Program-made: the position numbers and the translations under genes
The notes under the pieces: model-generated
What the model was told of the DNA's origin: nothing
The model's database searches: none
What the model saw: only the letters and a program-made list of their open reading frames with translations
Source of the DNA: Brevundimonas sp.
Lineage (GTDB): Bacteria; Pseudomonadota; Alphaproteobacteria; Caulobacterales; Caulobacteraceae
Reading direction: 5' to 3'
DNA: 64,000 nucleotides
NCBI GenBank assembly: GCA_003248965.1
Contig: QFQU01000018.1
Location: 12,841-76,840, forward strand
Part shown: piece after piece, positions 53,441 through 62,908 of the stretch
Layout of the letters: each line of letters begins with the position of its first letter
How positions within the stretch are numbered: position 1 is the first letter of the stretch

Positions 53441-54427
53441 GTGCGCGGAGAGGTTCTGACGTTCGAGGTCGCGACGGGCGAGGGCGCGATCGCCGGCGAT
53501 GACGGGGTGCGCTATGGCTTCGCGGCGTCCGATCTGCGCGGCGCAACGTCCATTGAACGCGGGCAGAGAGTTGATTTCGTGCCCGGCGCCGACGGTCGGG
53601 CCCAGGACATCATCGCCATGCGCCCTGCCTATGTTCCAGCGTCCTCGGGCGGCGCAGGCAGCGGCCAGTTCGACTTCGGCCGTGTGATCTCCAGAACCTT
53701 CAACGCCATCAAACAGAACGCCGCCATCTGCTTCGGAGCCTCTGCGCTCCTGGTGGGCGTGCCCAGCATGCTGACCGCATTCGGCGGCGCCAGCTTCATG
53801 ACAGGGGCCGCAGAGTCGTCTTCCCCCTCGGTGGTCGGCGGTGTGGTCGCCTATCTCGTTGGCATCGTCCTGTATCTGATCGGCGCCTTCATGCTGCAAG
53901 GCATGGTGGTCAAGGCGGCGGTCGGCGGGTTCAACGGCAAGCGGGTGACGTTCGGCGAAGCGTTTGGCGTGGGCGTGCAGTATTTTCTGCCGCTGCTGGG
54001 TCTGGCCATCGTCGCGGGTATTGCGACGGGCTTCGCCTATATCCTTCTGATCGTGCCGGGCGTTCTGCTGTCGATCATCTGGTCGGTGTCGGCGGCGGCT
54101 CTGGTGATGGAAAAGCGCGGCGTGTTCGAAAGCCTGCAGCGCAGTCGTGATCTGACGCGCGGCTATCGCTGGCAGGTGTTCGGTCTCCTGGTCATCTATG
54201 TGATCCTGTCGTGGATCGTCGGCGGCGCCATCGCCGGCCTGGGCGTCGCCACCGGCGGGAGTTTCACGAATGGTTCGCCGAACCTGGCCTTCAACCTGAT
54301 CACGCAGCCGCTCGTGAACATCCTGTCTTCCGTCGTCGCGTCGGCGGGCGTGGCGTCGCTCTACTACGAACTGCGCACGGCCAAGGAGGGCGCCGGCGTG
54401 GACAATCTGGCGGGCATCTTCGACTGA
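53441..54427 (+). CDS. Membrane protein with cold-shock-like N-terminus and GDPD-type membrane domain
   Basis: A 328-residue protein. Residues 1-60 look like a cold-shock/OB domain: GEVLTFEVATGEGAI, GVRYGFAASDL, then GQRVDFVPGADGRAQDI. The rest is a six- or seven-helix membrane region similar to the membrane part of glycerophosphodiester phosphodiesterases (DUF975-like), with FNAIKQNAAICFG and LQRSRDLTRGYRWQVFG. No catalytic domain is present. GTG 53441 is chosen because GGAGGGG ends six bases upstream. It is convergent with the MoxR operon and ends 10 bases from it. Function is not known. Confidence 0.75.
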   Translation: MRGEVLTFEVATGEGAIAGDDGVRYGFAASDLRGATSIERGQRVDFVPGADGRAQDIIAMRPAYVPASSGGAGSGQFDFGRVISRTFNAIKQNAAICFGASALLVGVPSMLTAFGGASFMTGAAESSSPSVVGGVVAYLVGIVLYLIGAFMLQGMVVKAAVGGFNGKRVTFGEAFGVGVQYFLPLLGLAIVAGIATGFAYILLIVPGVLLSIIWSVSAAALVMEKRGVFESLQRSRDLTRGYRWQVFGLLVIYVILSWIVGGAIAGLGVATGGSFTNGSPNLAFNLITQPLVNILSSVVASAGVASLYYELRTAKEGAGVDNLAGIFD

Positions 54428-54437
54428 GGCCGCGCCA

Positions 54438-55316
54438 TCAGACGTCGTGCTTGTCGCGGCGTCTGACGCCCATCAGCAGCTTCTGCTCCAACCGGCCGCG
54501 CAGGGCGGCGTAATAGGCCGTCAGGAAGTCGCGGTCGGTCTCGTAGGGGGCGCGCGTCCAGCCGATCTTGACCATGATCCGTTCGGCGACCGTGCGCTGG
54601 CTGGCGCGATCGCCCTGACGCAGGACCGATTCCAGGACGTGGAGCTCCTTGGCGCCATAGGCGTCGACCTGGGGCTGAGTGAAGGCGTAGGTGGTCATCC
54701 GGCCCGCGCTCTCGTCGGCCATATCGCGGGTCAGCTTGCGGCGCGGCGTGCGCACGACCCAGGTGCCGCCGACCAGATCCCCGGCCCGCAGGCGGTCGCG
54801 ATTGAACAGGGGGAAGAAGACGAAGATCGCCGCCCACACGAAGGTCAGCAGATAGATCCAGCCGTCGACGCCGCCTTCGCTGGCCCGCGTAAACAGCACC
54901 GACATGGGCAGGAAGACCTCCAGTTCGCGCATGGCGTTGCGGGCGAAGACCGATTCCGCCTTCAGCCGCCCGCCGTCGCGAGCGGCGACTCGCAGGCCCA
55001 TGATCCGCTTTCCGGGCGTGGCCGCCGCGGCCGACAGCTCGAACGCCGTGAAATAGAAGTTCCGCAGCAGGAAAAAGATCACCAGCCAGATCACGGCCAT
55101 CATCTCGGCCCCGGCCGTCCCCGCCGCGCTGACCGCGCCGACGCCGGTGAACAGGACGACCAGGGTGAAGGCGACCAGGACGGCGATGATGATGGCGGCG
55201 TCCAGCAGAAAGGCGCCGGCGCGCTGGCCCGCATCGCCGATGTTCAGACGCAGATCGACGCCTTCGGGCGTGACGAAGGCGCGTTCGGTGCGAGGCGCGA
55301 CGCGGTCAGCGGACAC
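54438..55316 (-). CDS. RDD family membrane protein
   Basis: A 292-residue protein with the RDD pattern: GQRAGAFLLDAAIIIAVLV in the first helix, TPGKRIMGLRV, and FNRDRLRAGDLVGGTWVV. The C-terminal 90 residues are soluble. GTG 55316 overlaps the upstream SpoIIM-like gene by 11 bases. It is the last gene of the six-gene MoxR operon. The molecular role of RDD proteins is mostly unknown; some are linked to ion transport. Confidence 0.85.
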   Translation of the reverse strand: MSADRVAPRTERAFVTPEGVDLRLNIGDAGQRAGAFLLDAAIIIAVLVAFTLVVLFTGVGAVSAAGTAGAEMMAVIWLVIFFLLRNFYFTAFELSAAAATPGKRIMGLRVAARDGGRLKAESVFARNAMRELEVFLPMSVLFTRASEGGVDGWIYLLTFVWAAIFVFFPLFNRDRLRAGDLVGGTWVVRTPRRKLTRDMADESAGRMTTYAFTQPQVDAYGAKELHVLESVLRQGDRASQRTVAERIMVKIGWTRAPYETDRDFLTAYYAALRGRLEQKLLMGVRRRDKHDV

Positions 55317-56316
55317 GGACGGTCTCCCGGCGCGGCGCATAGAAATAGGCGCCCCAAAGCACGGCGGTGGCGGCCGCTACGACATAACGCAGGGCCGTGT
55401 CAGTGATCAGTTGGCGGCCGAAACCTTCCAGCAGGCCCGCGAACAGCAACATGACCACGACGCCGCCCATGGCCACGCCGGCGGTGCGGCCTGCGTCCAT
55501 GACCGCGTCCAGCCGGCGTCTCTGGCCTGGAAAGGCGACGGCCAAGCCGATGCGGAAACCCGCCGCGCCGGCCAGGACGACGGCGAACAGTTCGGTCACG
55601 CCGTGGATCAGCAGCCAGCCGCCCAGTTCGACCCCCAGGCCCCGACTGGCGAACAGGGTGAAGAAGGCGCCGAGCGTCGCGCCGTTGTAGAGCACCAGCA
55701 GCGCCGTCGGCAGGCACAGGGCGAACCCCAGGGCGAAGGCCAGAAGCGCGATCTGGGCGTTGTGGGTGAACAGGAAGGCGGCGAAGACCGACAGGCCGTT
55801 GGCGTCGTGGGCGCCGTCCAGCGTCGCGCGCAGGGTTTCCGTGGAGGCGGCGGGATCGCGCCCGCCGCTGAGTTCGCCCGGCACGAAGGCGTAGAACCAC
55901 TCCGGCTCGGCCGAGACCAGCCAGGCGGCCACCAGCGCGCCCAACAGCATAAGGGCTCCCGAGACCAGGGTTTCGCGCCACAGGCCCCGCACGGCGGCGG
56001 GCCAGTCGGTGCGGAAGAAGGCAGCCAACCTGTCCTGCAGCGTCGAGCGAGAGCCGTAGACGAAGAAATAGGCCCTGGCCGAAAGCGTCTCCAGGTAATC
56101 GATCAAGCCCTGATCCAGCGAGGTCTCGCGTGCGACCGAAAGCGCCGACAGGGTTGAACGGTAAAGGGTCGGAACCGCCAGGATTTCTTCATCCGTCAGC
56201 TTGGACAGAGAGCCCTTCTCGGCCTTGTCCATCAGGCGTTCCAGGCGGCGCCAGTCGTCCTCGCGCGCGCGGCGGAAGCGCTGGCTCTTGAGCAGGCCGG
56301 TCTCCAGACGGCTCAC
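55306..56316 (-). CDS. SpoIIM-like (stage II sporulation protein M family) membrane protein
   Basis: A 336-residue protein with a helical cytoplasmic N-terminus (about 1-100) and a membrane domain with several helices (LVSGALMLLGALVAAWLVS, LLAFALGFALCLPTALLVL, LGVELGGWLLIHGVTELFAV), matching the SpoIIM/DUF95 family. The organism need not sporulate; the family is widespread next to MoxR. The start overlaps the DUF58 stop by four bases. Confidence 0.87.
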   Translation of the reverse strand: MSRLETGLLKSQRFRRAREDDWRRLERLMDKAEKGSLSKLTDEEILAVPTLYRSTLSALSVARETSLDQGLIDYLETLSARAYFFVYGSRSTLQDRLAAFFRTDWPAAVRGLWRETLVSGALMLLGALVAAWLVSAEPEWFYAFVPGELSGGRDPAASTETLRATLDGAHDANGLSVFAAFLFTHNAQIALLAFALGFALCLPTALLVLYNGATLGAFFTLFASRGLGVELGGWLLIHGVTELFAVVLAGAAGFRIGLAVAFPGQRRRLDAVMDAGRTAGVAMGGVVVMLLFAGLLEGFGRQLITDTALRYVVAAATAVLWGAYFYAPRRETVRVR

Positions 56317-57629
56317 AGCAGATCCCTCCGCTTCAGATCCAGATAGGCGTTGACGACGGCCGGGCCGATCTGCGCGGCGGGCGCATCGACGATGTGCGCG
56401 CCCATGCGGCGCAGGCGGGCGACGACGGCCTCGCGCTCACGCAGCAGGGCGCCGGCGACGACGGCGCGCGACACGTCTTCGGGCGTTTCTGGCTCGGTGG
56501 CGGCCAGACCTTCCAGTTCCTCGTCGCGCAGAACGACGAACAGAACCAGGTGTCGGCGCAACAGGCGACCCAGCGATTCGATCATCATCTCGGCCGCCGT
56601 CGAATCGGTGAAATCGGTGAAGACCACGATCAGCGAGCGACGCTGGAGTTGGCCCGACAGGGTCGCCATGGCCAGGGTGTAGTTTGTCTCGTGCGACGAA
56701 TAGTCGATGCGGCCGGCGACCGTCTGCAACGTGCGGAAGGCGTTGACGCCGCTGACCGCGCCGGTCGACAGACGCGGCTGGGAATCGAAGGCGAAGAAGC
56801 CGGTCCGGTCGCCCGACCGCAAACAGGCGTAGGCCAAAAGCAGGCCCGCATGGATGAAGCGGTCGATCCGGGGCATGCCGCCCACCGGCTCGCAGGCCGC
56901 GCGGCCGCAGTCCAGCGCCAGGATGACATTGTGATTGCGTTCGGTGCGGAACTCCTTGGCCAGCAAGGCGGCGTGGCGGGCGGACTGTTTCCAGTCGATG
57001 GCGCGCCTGTCCATGCCGGGCTGGTAGTCGCGCAGGGCCTGGAATTCCGATCCCTCGCCGATTTCCAGCTGAGTCTTGGCGCCGAACAGGGCGTCGCGCG
57101 CGAACAGGCGCACGGCCTCGTCCCGCACGCCCTGGAGGTCGGTGAGAACGGGCGTTTCCAAACCCAGGTTGAAGACCTTCTGTTTCCAGACCAGCCCCAG
57201 GGGACCCCGCCAGCGCACCCACAGATCATCGACCGTCGCAGCGCCCCGCCGGGTCGGCGTAAAGGGGAAGGTCAGCCGCGCCTCCGACGCCGCAACGCCG
57301 GCCTGACGCGGGGCGTCGTCCAGCCCCAGGCGGGCCTCGCCGGACAAGGAACCCTCAACCGCCTGCGGCGCTCGGCCGCCAGAGGCGAAACGCAGCTTCA
57401 GTCCGACGAGGCCGAGCCGTCCGACGGCGGGACGGATGGATTCCGGCGTCTCGACGCCCAGTCGCGTGCGCGATCCGGCCGCGAGCGCGTCCAGCGCCGC
57501 AAGCGCCAGAACCCCCGCAATCCAGATCGGCCCGGCCAGCCAACCCGCCGGCGTCATGACGCCGACCAGCAGGGCGACGGGAAGGCCCGCCGCCATGACC
57601 GTCACCGCGCGTCGGGTGGGATAGATCAC
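56313..57629 (-). CDS. DUF58 domain protein (von Willebrand-like, MoxR partner)
   Basis: A 438-residue protein with two N-terminal membrane segments (about 8-50), a beta-rich part and the DUF58 signature FQALRDYQPGMDRRAIDWKQ with an A-domain-like region (VILALDCGRA, LIVVFTDFTDS). DUF58 proteins partner MoxR ATPases in assembling or activating envelope proteins. It overlaps the moxR stop and the SpoIIM-like start by four bases each. Confidence 0.9.
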   Translation of the reverse strand: MIYPTRRAVTVMAAGLPVALLVGVMTPAGWLAGPIWIAGVLALAALDALAAGSRTRLGVETPESIRPAVGRLGLVGLKLRFASGGRAPQAVEGSLSGEARLGLDDAPRQAGVAASEARLTFPFTPTRRGAATVDDLWVRWRGPLGLVWKQKVFNLGLETPVLTDLQGVRDEAVRLFARDALFGAKTQLEIGEGSEFQALRDYQPGMDRRAIDWKQSARHAALLAKEFRTERNHNVILALDCGRAACEPVGGMPRIDRFIHAGLLLAYACLRSGDRTGFFAFDSQPRLSTGAVSGVNAFRTLQTVAGRIDYSSHETNYTLAMATLSGQLQRRSLIVVFTDFTDSTAAEMMIESLGRLLRRHLVLFVVLRDEELEGLAATEPETPEDVSRAVVAGALLREREAVVARLRRMGAHIVDAPAAQIGPAVVNAYLDLKRRDLL

Positions 57630-58582
57630 CGGGGCGCCGCCACCTGATCCACCAGGCCGGCCAGCACCTGTTCGACCCGGCGGCCCTCGATCTCGGCGGC
57701 GGGCGACAGAACCAGACGGTGCCGCAGGGCCGGTACGGCCAGGGTCTTCACGTCATCGGGAATGACGTAGTCCCGCCCGTCCAGGGCCGCGCGGGCCCGC
57801 GCGGCCACAGCCAGCATGGCGCCGGCGCGCGGCGAGGCGCCGGTCTCGACATCGGCCGAATCCCGTGTGGCCCGAACCAGGCCGACGATGTAGCCGATCA
57901 CCTCGTCCGTCAGACGGACGCCTGCTACCGAATCCACGGCGGCGCTGATGGTCGCGGCGTCGGCCGTCGTCGCCACGCCCAGGGCGTCGGGATGCATCTG
58001 ACCCACGCGCGAGCCGTGAGCGGCGATGATGGCGCGTTCCTGATCGATGGACGGGTAGTCGATCACATGTTTGAAAAGAAAGCGGTCCAACTGCGCCTCG
58101 GGCAGGGGATAGGTGCCCTGCTGCTCGATCGGGTTCTGGGTGGCGACGACGGTGAAGCGGGGGCTGAGAGCGTGAGGGTCGCCGTCGATGGTGATCTGGC
58201 GTTCCTGCATCGCTTCCAGGAGGGCGGCCTGCGTCTTGGGCGGGGTTCGGTTGATTTCGTCCGCCAGCAGCAGTTCGCAGAAGATCGGCCCGCGCGTCAG
58301 GGTGAAGCTGGACGTCTGGAAGTTGAACAGGTTGGAGCCGATGATGTCGCCGGGCATCAGGTCGGGCGTGAACTGAATCCGCCCGTAGTCCAGGCCGACC
58401 GCCTGGGCGAAGCTTTGGGCCAGCAGGGTCTTGGCTGTGCCTGGCGGCCCCTCCAGCAATACGTGGCCGCCGGCGAACAGGGCGGTCAGCAGCAGGTCGA
58501 CAGCGTCGTCCTGACCGACGACCGCCTTGGCGATCTCGGCGCGGATTCGCGCGGCCAACGCCTTCACCTCATTGACGTCCAC
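57626..58582 (-). CDS. MoxR family AAA+ ATPase
   Basis: A 318-residue AAA+ protein: Walker A GPPGTAKT (45-52), Walker B LLLADEINR (103-111), sensor-1 TVVATQNPIEQQGTYPLPE and a lid domain. MoxR ATPases act as chaperones that activate partner complexes, usually with DUF58/vWA proteins. It overlaps the DUF4350 gene by 14 bases upstream and the DUF58 gene by four downstream. It is the only ATPase in the operon. Confidence 0.93.
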   Translation of the reverse strand: MDVNEVKALAARIRAEIAKAVVGQDDAVDLLLTALFAGGHVLLEGPPGTAKTLLAQSFAQAVGLDYGRIQFTPDLMPGDIIGSNLFNFQTSSFTLTRGPIFCELLLADEINRTPPKTQAALLEAMQERQITIDGDPHALSPRFTVVATQNPIEQQGTYPLPEAQLDRFLFKHVIDYPSIDQERAIIAAHGSRVGQMHPDALGVATTADAATISAAVDSVAGVRLTDEVIGYIVGLVRATRDSADVETGASPRAGAMLAVAARARAALDGRDYVIPDDVKTLAVPALRHRLVLSPAAEIEGRRVEQVLAGLVDQVAAPR

Positions 58583-59795
58583 GGGTCATCTCCTGATTCC
58601 AGCGATAGAGGGCGGCGGCGACCTTGATCAGATCACCGGGCGTTTTGGCCGTCCTGGCCTGTTCGGCCAGGGCGGAATAGGCGTCGTGCGCACCGACAGT
58701 ACGGCCGACGCGGTCCAGAAAGGCGTTCAGGGCGTCGTCCTCCAGTCCGCGCGGCGCGCCGATCGCACGCGCAACGGTCGCGCGCATGATCTGGGCGTAG
58801 GGAAGGGCCATGTGCGGCTCGCGTCGGGCCAGACGGACCAGGCCGGCGGTGTTGTCGGCCAGACCGCGCTTGCCCAGAGCGATGATGCGGCTGCGATCCT
58901 TCGGCGCGCCGAATCGCACCGCAGCCTGAAATCCGGCCAGGCCCGCCAGCGCCACGAGCACCAGCGTCAGGCCAAGCAGCGGCGGCTCAAGCATCAGACG
59001 CAGCAGATTGCGCGACCGCTGGAACCCGTTCAGCGTCAGATCGAACATGACGGGCGCGCCGTCTGGTCGGACGATCTCGATCAGGTCGCGGGCCGTGCGG
59101 GCGCCGGCCAGGGTCTTCAGCCCGCCGTTACTGATCAGATCGGGGTCGGCCAGCACATAGATGCGGCTGTCCTTGTCCATCGCAAGGACCGAGCGTCCCT
59201 GATCGTCGAGGACGACGGGAATCCAGTTCGGCCCTTCCAGGGTGCGAAGTTGTGCGGTCTCGACCGGCGCGCCGAAGACCTCGCCGTTGGGGCGACGCAG
59301 ATCGACGCGCGCCTTGCCGGGACGCGCGGTCAGTTTGCTGGTCTTGCGCAGGGCGTCCGAAAGCGGAGACAGCGCCGCTTCCGACGGAATCAGGCCGACC
59401 GTGCGCACCCAGCCTGGATGATCGGAATCGGGCGCCGCATTCCATTTCGGCAGGACGACCAGGGTGGCGCCGTAATGTTCGATGTCCTCGATCTGCTCGG
59501 GCTTGGTGTTCACCTGGGGCGTCAGAATCAACAGGCTTTCGTCCGAAGATTCGGTCAGCACCCCCCGGCTGAGCACGATGGGAACGCCGAGGCTGCGTAG
59601 AAAAACCGGAAGACCGCCAAACCCGACCGAGGACCGAGACAAGGCGTGCGTTCCCCCGTCGTTGCCGGACTTCAGTTCGGGGGCATAGGCCGACAGCACG
59701 CCGATCCCGGCCAGAGATACGACTCCGACCAGGAGGGCCATAAGGATGACGGCTGGCGAAAAGGCGCCGCTCGCCGCCTTGGTCGATCGGCTCAT
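58569..59795 (-). CDS. DUF4350 domain membrane protein
   Basis: A 408-residue protein with an N-terminal membrane helix (AVILMALLVGVVSLAGIGVL), a periplasmic domain with a Rossmann-like pattern typical of DUF4350 (ESLLILTPQVNTKPEQIEDI, VLADPDLISNGGLKTL) and a second helix near residue 280 (LLGLTLVLVALAGLAGF) followed by a cytoplasmic tail. It is a standard member of this MoxR operon type. The biochemical function is unknown. Confidence 0.85.
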   Translation of the reverse strand: MSRSTKAASGAFSPAVILMALLVGVVSLAGIGVLSAYAPELKSGNDGGTHALSRSSVGFGGLPVFLRSLGVPIVLSRGVLTESSDESLLILTPQVNTKPEQIEDIEHYGATLVVLPKWNAAPDSDHPGWVRTVGLIPSEAALSPLSDALRKTSKLTARPGKARVDLRRPNGEVFGAPVETAQLRTLEGPNWIPVVLDDQGRSVLAMDKDSRIYVLADPDLISNGGLKTLAGARTARDLIEIVRPDGAPVMFDLTLNGFQRSRNLLRLMLEPPLLGLTLVLVALAGLAGFQAAVRFGAPKDRSRIIALGKRGLADNTAGLVRLARREPHMALPYAQIMRATVARAIGAPRGLEDDALNAFLDRVGRTVGAHDAYSALAEQARTAKTPGDLIKVAAALYRWNQEMTRGRQ

Positions 59796-60418
59796 GCGCG
59801 CCAGCCTTCGGGAAGGGCGAAGGCCTCATAGGCCTGTCGGCAGGACGCGAAATCGTCGGCCTGGACGGGCGCGCCGCCGAACAGGCTGCGTTCCACCACG
59901 CGGCCGATCTGGGCGAAGGCGGGGCGCGCCGATTCCGGCACGGCCTTCAGACCCGCGATTTCGCGTGTGGTCAGCGAGGCGCGCAGGGCGCGCGGCTGGC
60001 GCTTTTCGATATCCTGCACGCTGCGCAGCAGGAGCAGGTGGGAAGCTTCGGCATAAAGACCCTGTGCGGCCAGGGCGTCGGCTTCGGTCAACAGGTCACG
60101 GGCCGCCTGGGCCTCTGGCCGCCATTCGGTTTCACCCGAAGCCTTGGGTTTGACAGCCTTTGGCCGCGGGCGGCGAAGACGCAGGATTTCCCGCCCGATG
60201 GCGAACAGGATCAGACCGACCACCAGAACCAGTCCGCCCCAGAACACCCATTTCAGAAGTGGGGCTAGGAACTGGATCGCATCGCCGATCCAATGCAGCC
60301 AGCCCGGCGCCTTGGGCGGCGTGAATCCCACGCGGTCGAATTGAAAACCGGGGTCCTTGAGCAGGCGGTCATGGGCCTGAACCAGGGCTTCGTCGGTGGC
60401 CGAAGCCCTGGTCTGCAT
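59792..60418 (-). CDS. DUF4129 domain protein, first gene of the MoxR operon
   Basis: A 208-residue protein with one membrane segment at about 50-75 (LKWVFWGGLVLVVGLILFAIG) and a C-terminal cytoplasmic DUF4129 domain (AARDLLTEADALAAQGLYAEASHLLLL). It overlaps the DUF4350 start by four bases. It is the first gene of the operon, so its promoter should lie in 60419-60504, which otherwise shows only a 7-bp hairpin (TCAACCG-CAA-CGGTTGA at 60474-60490). Confidence 0.85.
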   Translation of the reverse strand: MQTRASATDEALVQAHDRLLKDPGFQFDRVGFTPPKAPGWLHWIGDAIQFLAPLLKWVFWGGLVLVVGLILFAIGREILRLRRPRPKAVKPKASGETEWRPEAQAARDLLTEADALAAQGLYAEASHLLLLRSVQDIEKRQPRALRASLTTREIAGLKAVPESARPAFAQIGRVVERSLFGGAPVQADDFASCRQAYEAFALPEGWRA

Positions 60419-60504
60419 CGTGAAAAGCCGTCCCTAGCCTAGACCTCAAGCCTTACCGTGCGGGGAGCCCCAGTCAACCGCAACGGTTGAACGCGCCTTC
60501 GGCC

Positions 60505-61479
60505 TCAACCGGTCTCGAAGGCGCGCCACCATTCGACGAACCGCTCCAACCCGGCCTTCAGCGGATACCGGGGGCGATAGCCGGTCAGGGCGTGCAGTTT
60601 GTCGATGTCGGCGTAGGTGGAGGTGACGTCGCCGGGTTGCATCGGCCGCATGATCTTTTCGGCCTTTACCCCCAGAGCTCCCTCCAGTGTGGAGATCATC
60701 TCCATCAGGCCGACGGGCTGATTGTCGCCGATATTGTAGATCTCGTGGGCGCCATGCGCTGGCGGATGGTCCAGCACCCCGACGATTCCATCGACGATGT
60801 CGTCGATATAGGTGAAGTCGCGTGACATTCGGCCTTCGCCATAGACTTCGATGGGTTCGCCCGCCGCGATCTTCCGGCTGAAGCTGTAGTAGGCCATGTC
60901 CGGTCGGCCCCAGGGGCCATAAACGGTGAAGAACCGCAGCCCCGACTGCGGAAAGCCGTAGAGGGCCGCATAGCTCTGGCTCATCAACTCGCACGACCGC
61001 TTCGTGGCCGCATAGAGCGAGACGGGCGCAACCGCCGGATCGCTTTCCTTGAAACCGTCGCCGCTGATCGGCCGGTCGCCATAGACAGAACTGGACGAGG
61101 CATAGACCAAATGGCGGACACCGCCGTGCCGCGCCGCTTCCAGAAGCGACAGATGGCCCGCCAGATTGGACCGCTCATAGGCGAAGGGGTTCTGGATCGA
61201 GTATCGGACGCCCGCCTGCGCCGCCAAGTGCACGATCCGCTCCACGCCATTGTCGACGACCAGGGCCTTCATCGCCGCACTGTCGGCGATATCAGCCCGC
61301 ACCATGCGAAAGCCAGGGCGTCTTTCCAGGCGCGCCGCCCGAGCCGCCTTCAGGCGTGGATCATAATAGTCGTTGAAATTGTCGACGCCGATCACCGTCT
61401 CGCCGCGATCCAGCAGCCGCTCGGCCGTATGCATGCCGATGAAGCCGGCCGCGCCCGTGACGAGAATCGGCGAACCCAT
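60505..61479 (-). CDS. UDP-glucuronate 4-epimerase
   Basis: A 324-residue extended SDR: TGAAGFIG at the N-terminus, the catalytic pair Tyr156/Lys160 in YAATK, AGVRYSIQNP typical of UDP-glucuronate epimerases, and RPDMAYYSFSRKI. It converts UDP-glucuronate to UDP-galacturonate for capsule, lipopolysaccharide or holdfast-type polysaccharides. ATG 61479 overlaps the ugd stop by one base (TGATG), so translation is coupled. The frame stays open upstream inside ugd but has no homology. Confidence 0.93.
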   Translation of the reverse strand: MGSPILVTGAAGFIGMHTAERLLDRGETVIGVDNFNDYYDPRLKAARAARLERRPGFRMVRADIADSAAMKALVVDNGVERIVHLAAQAGVRYSIQNPFAYERSNLAGHLSLLEAARHGGVRHLVYASSSSVYGDRPISGDGFKESDPAVAPVSLYAATKRSCELMSQSYAALYGFPQSGLRFFTVYGPWGRPDMAYYSFSRKIAAGEPIEVYGEGRMSRDFTYIDDIVDGIVGVLDHPPAHGAHEIYNIGDNQPVGLMEMISTLEGALGVKAEKIMRPMQPGDVTSTYADIDKLHALTGYRPRYPLKAGLERFVEWWRAFETG

Positions 61480-62801
61480 CAGCCCCGTCCGATGCCGCTG
61501 TAGCGGAAGCCCTTGGCGCGCATGTCCTCGGGACGATAGATGTTGCGCAGGTCGATCATGACCGGCTGCTTCATCAACAGCTTGACCCGGTCCAGATCCA
61601 GGGCGCGGAAACGATCCCATTCGGTGACGATGACGACGGCGTCGGCGCCCAGCACGGCTTCATAGGCGTCGGTCTTCATCTCCACGCCGTCCAGCAGCTT
61701 GGCCGCCTCGTCCATGCCTTCAGGATCGAAGGCCTGGACATGGGCGCCCGCCGCAATCAGGGCCGGGGCGATGTCCAGCGACGGCGCATCGCGCATGTCG
61801 TCGGTATTGGGTTTGAAGGTCAAACCCAGAAGACCGATGGTCTTGCCGGCCACGCTGGCGCCCAAGGTCTTCTCCACCCGATCGGCCATGGCCTTCTTGC
61901 GCGCGTCGTTCACCTGGACCGTAGTTTCGATCAGCCGCGTCGGCGCGCCGTGCTGCTGCGCGGTGCGCACCAGGGCGATGGTGTCCTTCGGGAAGCAGGA
62001 GCCGCCATAGCCCGGTCCTGCGTGCAGGAATTTGGAGCCGATCCGCTTGTCCAGGCCGATGCCGCGCGCGACCTGCTGCACGTCGGCGCCGACCGCCTCG
62101 CACAGGTCCGCCATCTCGTTGATGAAGGTGATCTTCATCGCCAGAAAGGCGTTGGCGGCGTATTTGATCAGTTCGGATGTGCGGCGGTTGACGAAGAGCA
62201 GGGGGCTCTCGTTCAGGTTCAGGGGGCGATAGAGTTCGCTCATCACCGTCGAGGCGCGCATCCCGACATCGCTTTTGACGTCATTGACGCCGATGACCAC
62301 GCGGTCGGGCCGTTTGAAGTCGCCTATGGCGGCGCCCTCGCGCAGGAACTCGGGATTGGAGACGACGGCGAAGTCCGCGTTCGGATTGGTCTTGCGGATG
62401 ATGGCCTCGACCTCGTCGCCGGTGCCGACCGGCACGGTGGATTTGGTGACGACTACGGTGAAGCCGTCGATCAGGCCCGCGATCTCCTCGGCGGCGGCAT
62501 AGACATAGGAAAGATCGGCATGGCCGTCGCCACGCCGAGAGGGCGTTCCCACGGCGATGAAAACGGCGTCGGCGGTTCGAATCGCCTCCGCGCCGTCCAG
62601 GGTGAAGAACAGGCGGCCTTCACGCACATTGGTCTCGACCAGATCGTCCAGCCCCGGCTCGTAGATGGGGATCTCGCCCCGCACCAGCCGCTCGATCTTG
62701 GACGGATCCTTGTCGATGCAGGTCACGACATGGCCGAAGTCGGCAAAGCATGCCCCGGAGACGAGGCCGACATATCCCGTGCCGATCATTGCGACGCGCA
62801 T
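61479..62801 (-). CDS. ugd: UDP-glucose 6-dehydrogenase
   Basis: A 440-residue enzyme with N-terminal NAD site GTGYVGLVSG, catalytic Cys269 in GGSCFPKD, conserved VSNPEFLREG and GLTFKPNTDDMRDAPS. It oxidises UDP-glucose to UDP-glucuronate with two NAD. It is followed directly by UDP-glucuronate 4-epimerase, so the pair makes UDP-galacturonate. No glycosyltransferase lies in the window to show the end use. Confidence 0.95.
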   Translation of the reverse strand: MRVAMIGTGYVGLVSGACFADFGHVVTCIDKDPSKIERLVRGEIPIYEPGLDDLVETNVREGRLFFTLDGAEAIRTADAVFIAVGTPSRRGDGHADLSYVYAAAEEIAGLIDGFTVVVTKSTVPVGTGDEVEAIIRKTNPNADFAVVSNPEFLREGAAIGDFKRPDRVVIGVNDVKSDVGMRASTVMSELYRPLNLNESPLLFVNRRTSELIKYAANAFLAMKITFINEMADLCEAVGADVQQVARGIGLDKRIGSKFLHAGPGYGGSCFPKDTIALVRTAQQHGAPTRLIETTVQVNDARKKAMADRVEKTLGASVAGKTIGLLGLTFKPNTDDMRDAPSLDIAPALIAAGAHVQAFDPEGMDEAAKLLDGVEMKTDAYEAVLGADAVVIVTEWDRFRALDLDRVKLLMKQPVMIDLRNIYRPEDMRAKGFRYSGIGRG

Positions 62802-62908
62802 GAAGCAGATATCCTATTCAGAAGCGCCCAAGGCCATACGTAGGAATGCGTCGAGGCGCAACGAAACCGGGAAGTCCGATTGAGCGGGATCGTTTCTCCG
62901 CCTAACGC

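Noticed and set aside
60474..60490. Hairpin TCAACCG-CAA-CGGTTGA as a terminator
   Set aside because: It lacks a T run on either strand and lies upstream of the epimerase end; kept only as a note in the neighbouring gene.
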